Origin: DATDRM01 sp035291705
GTDB lineage: Bacteria; Chloroflexota; Anaerolineae; Anaerolineales; UBA4823
Length of the DNA: 5,632 nucleotides
Reading direction: 5' to 3'
NCBI GenBank assembly: GCA_035291705.1
Contig: DATDRM010000113.1
Coordinates: 1-5,632 of the forward strand
In this document: piece after piece, positions 5,054-5,632 of the stretch
How positions within the stretch are numbered: position 1 is the first letter of the stretch
Layout of the letters: every line of letters begins with the position of its first letter
Made by a program: the position numbers and the translations under genes
Notes under the pieces: model-generated
What the model was told of the DNA's origin: nothing
What the model saw: only the letters and a program-made list of their open reading frames with translations
The model's database searches: none

Positions 5054-5632
5054 ATGAACAAAAAAAATACAAGCGATTCGTCAGAGCATGTCCCCACCCA
5101 CATTGCGATCATCATGGATGGCAATGGGCGCTGGGCGCTGGCACATGGGCTGCCGCGCCTGGCCGGGCACCGTGCCGGAACGGAAAACCTACGCCGGGTG
5201 ATCGAGGCGTGCGTCGAGTTCGGCGTCAAGTATCTGACGATCTACGCTTTCTCCACTGAAAATTGGGGTCGTCCATTGGAGGAAGTCCAGGGTTTGATGC
5301 GCATTCTGGAGGATGTGATCGACCGCGAACTCCAGGAGCTGTACGACCAGGGTGTACAATTGCGTCATATCGGCCGCCTGGACCGGTTAACACCTTCCTT
5401 GCGGGACAAAGTCCTGCAGGCGATTGAATATACTAAGGACAATGCCCGCCTGGTGCTCAATGTGGCGTTCAATTACGGGGGCCGCGACGAGATCGTCTGC
5501 GCTATCCAACGCATGATCACCGATGGCATCCAAGCTGAACAGGTGAATGACGACCTGGTCAGCCGATACCTGTTCACCGCAGGAGTTCCAGACCCTGACC
5601 TGATCATCCGTACCTCGGGCGAATTACGGGGG
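5054..5632 (+). CDS. uppS: Polyprenyl (undecaprenyl) diphosphate synthase, cis type (partial, C-terminus off the right edge)
   Basis: A cis-prenyltransferase that condenses isopentenyl diphosphate onto farnesyl diphosphate to make the C55 carrier lipid for cell-wall and glycan synthesis. It acts at the membrane surface. 193 codons are present of an expected 230-250. Motifs are MDGNGRWA (21-28, with catalytic D22 by family analogy), the GHRAG segment near 38-42, FSTENW (66-71), NYGGRDEI (140-147) and DLIIRTSGE (182-190, pyrophosphate/Mg site). The C-terminal end after RTSGELRG is cut. The start is 10 bases after the frr stop, and the SD is weak (GTGGGG very close to the ATG), suggesting translation coupled to frr. 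A run of eight A (5060-5067) falls at codons 3-5. Confidence 0.96.
   Translation, partial: MNKKNTSDSSEHVPTHIAIIMDGNGRWALAHGLPRLAGHRAGTENLRRVIEACVEFGVKYLTIYAFSTENWGRPLEEVQGLMRILEDVIDRELQELYDQGVQLRHIGRLDRLTPSLRDKVLQAIEYTKDNARLVLNVAFNYGGRDEIVCAIQRMITDGIQAEQVNDDLVSRYLFTAGVPDPDLIIRTSGELRG

Overview
The window looks like chromosomal DNA from a bacterium, most likely a member of the Chloroflexota (Anaerolineae-like). The evidence is the run rpsB-tsf-pyrH-frr-uppS, a short EF-Ts of about 200 residues, moderately high GC with strong SD-type ribosome sites, and the protein sequences themselves. The phylum is an inference from family resemblance and was not tested. Most of the window is ordinary housekeeping sequence. 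I do not see a new defence, mobile or biosynthetic system. The interesting material lies in small structural features within and between the known genes.

Left part (1-1560, minus strand): vapB and vapC, an overlapping type II toxin-antitoxin pair, are followed 44 bases later by a biotin-protein ligase of the type without an HTH domain (birA), which runs off the left edge. birA carries a 51-base nested palindrome that adds 17 in-frame residues to the protein. vapB has a near-consensus sigma-70 type promoter placed so close to the ATG that the mRNA should be leaderless, and short inverted repeats overlap that promoter.

Divergent control region (1561-1873): the vapB promoter points left and the rpsB promoter points right. 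The rpsB transcript should start with a perfect 11-bp-arm hairpin and carry a leader of about 170 nt with several further stem-loops. This is a candidate autoregulatory leader.

Right part (1874-5632, plus strand): rpsB (ribosomal protein S2) has an unusually long acidic C-terminal tail built partly from recent 30/45-base tandem repeats. It is followed 2 bases later by tsf (EF-Ts) and then by a textbook intrinsic terminator. Next come pyrH (UMP kinase), frr (ribosome recycling factor, GTG start) and uppS (undecaprenyl/polyprenyl diphosphate synthase, cut by the right edge). The cluster joins translation (S2, EF-Ts, RRF), pyrimidine nucleotide supply (UMP kinase) and the polyprenyl carrier lipid for envelope synthesis. 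The terminator after tsf probably lowers expression of pyrH-frr-uppS relative to rpsB-tsf.
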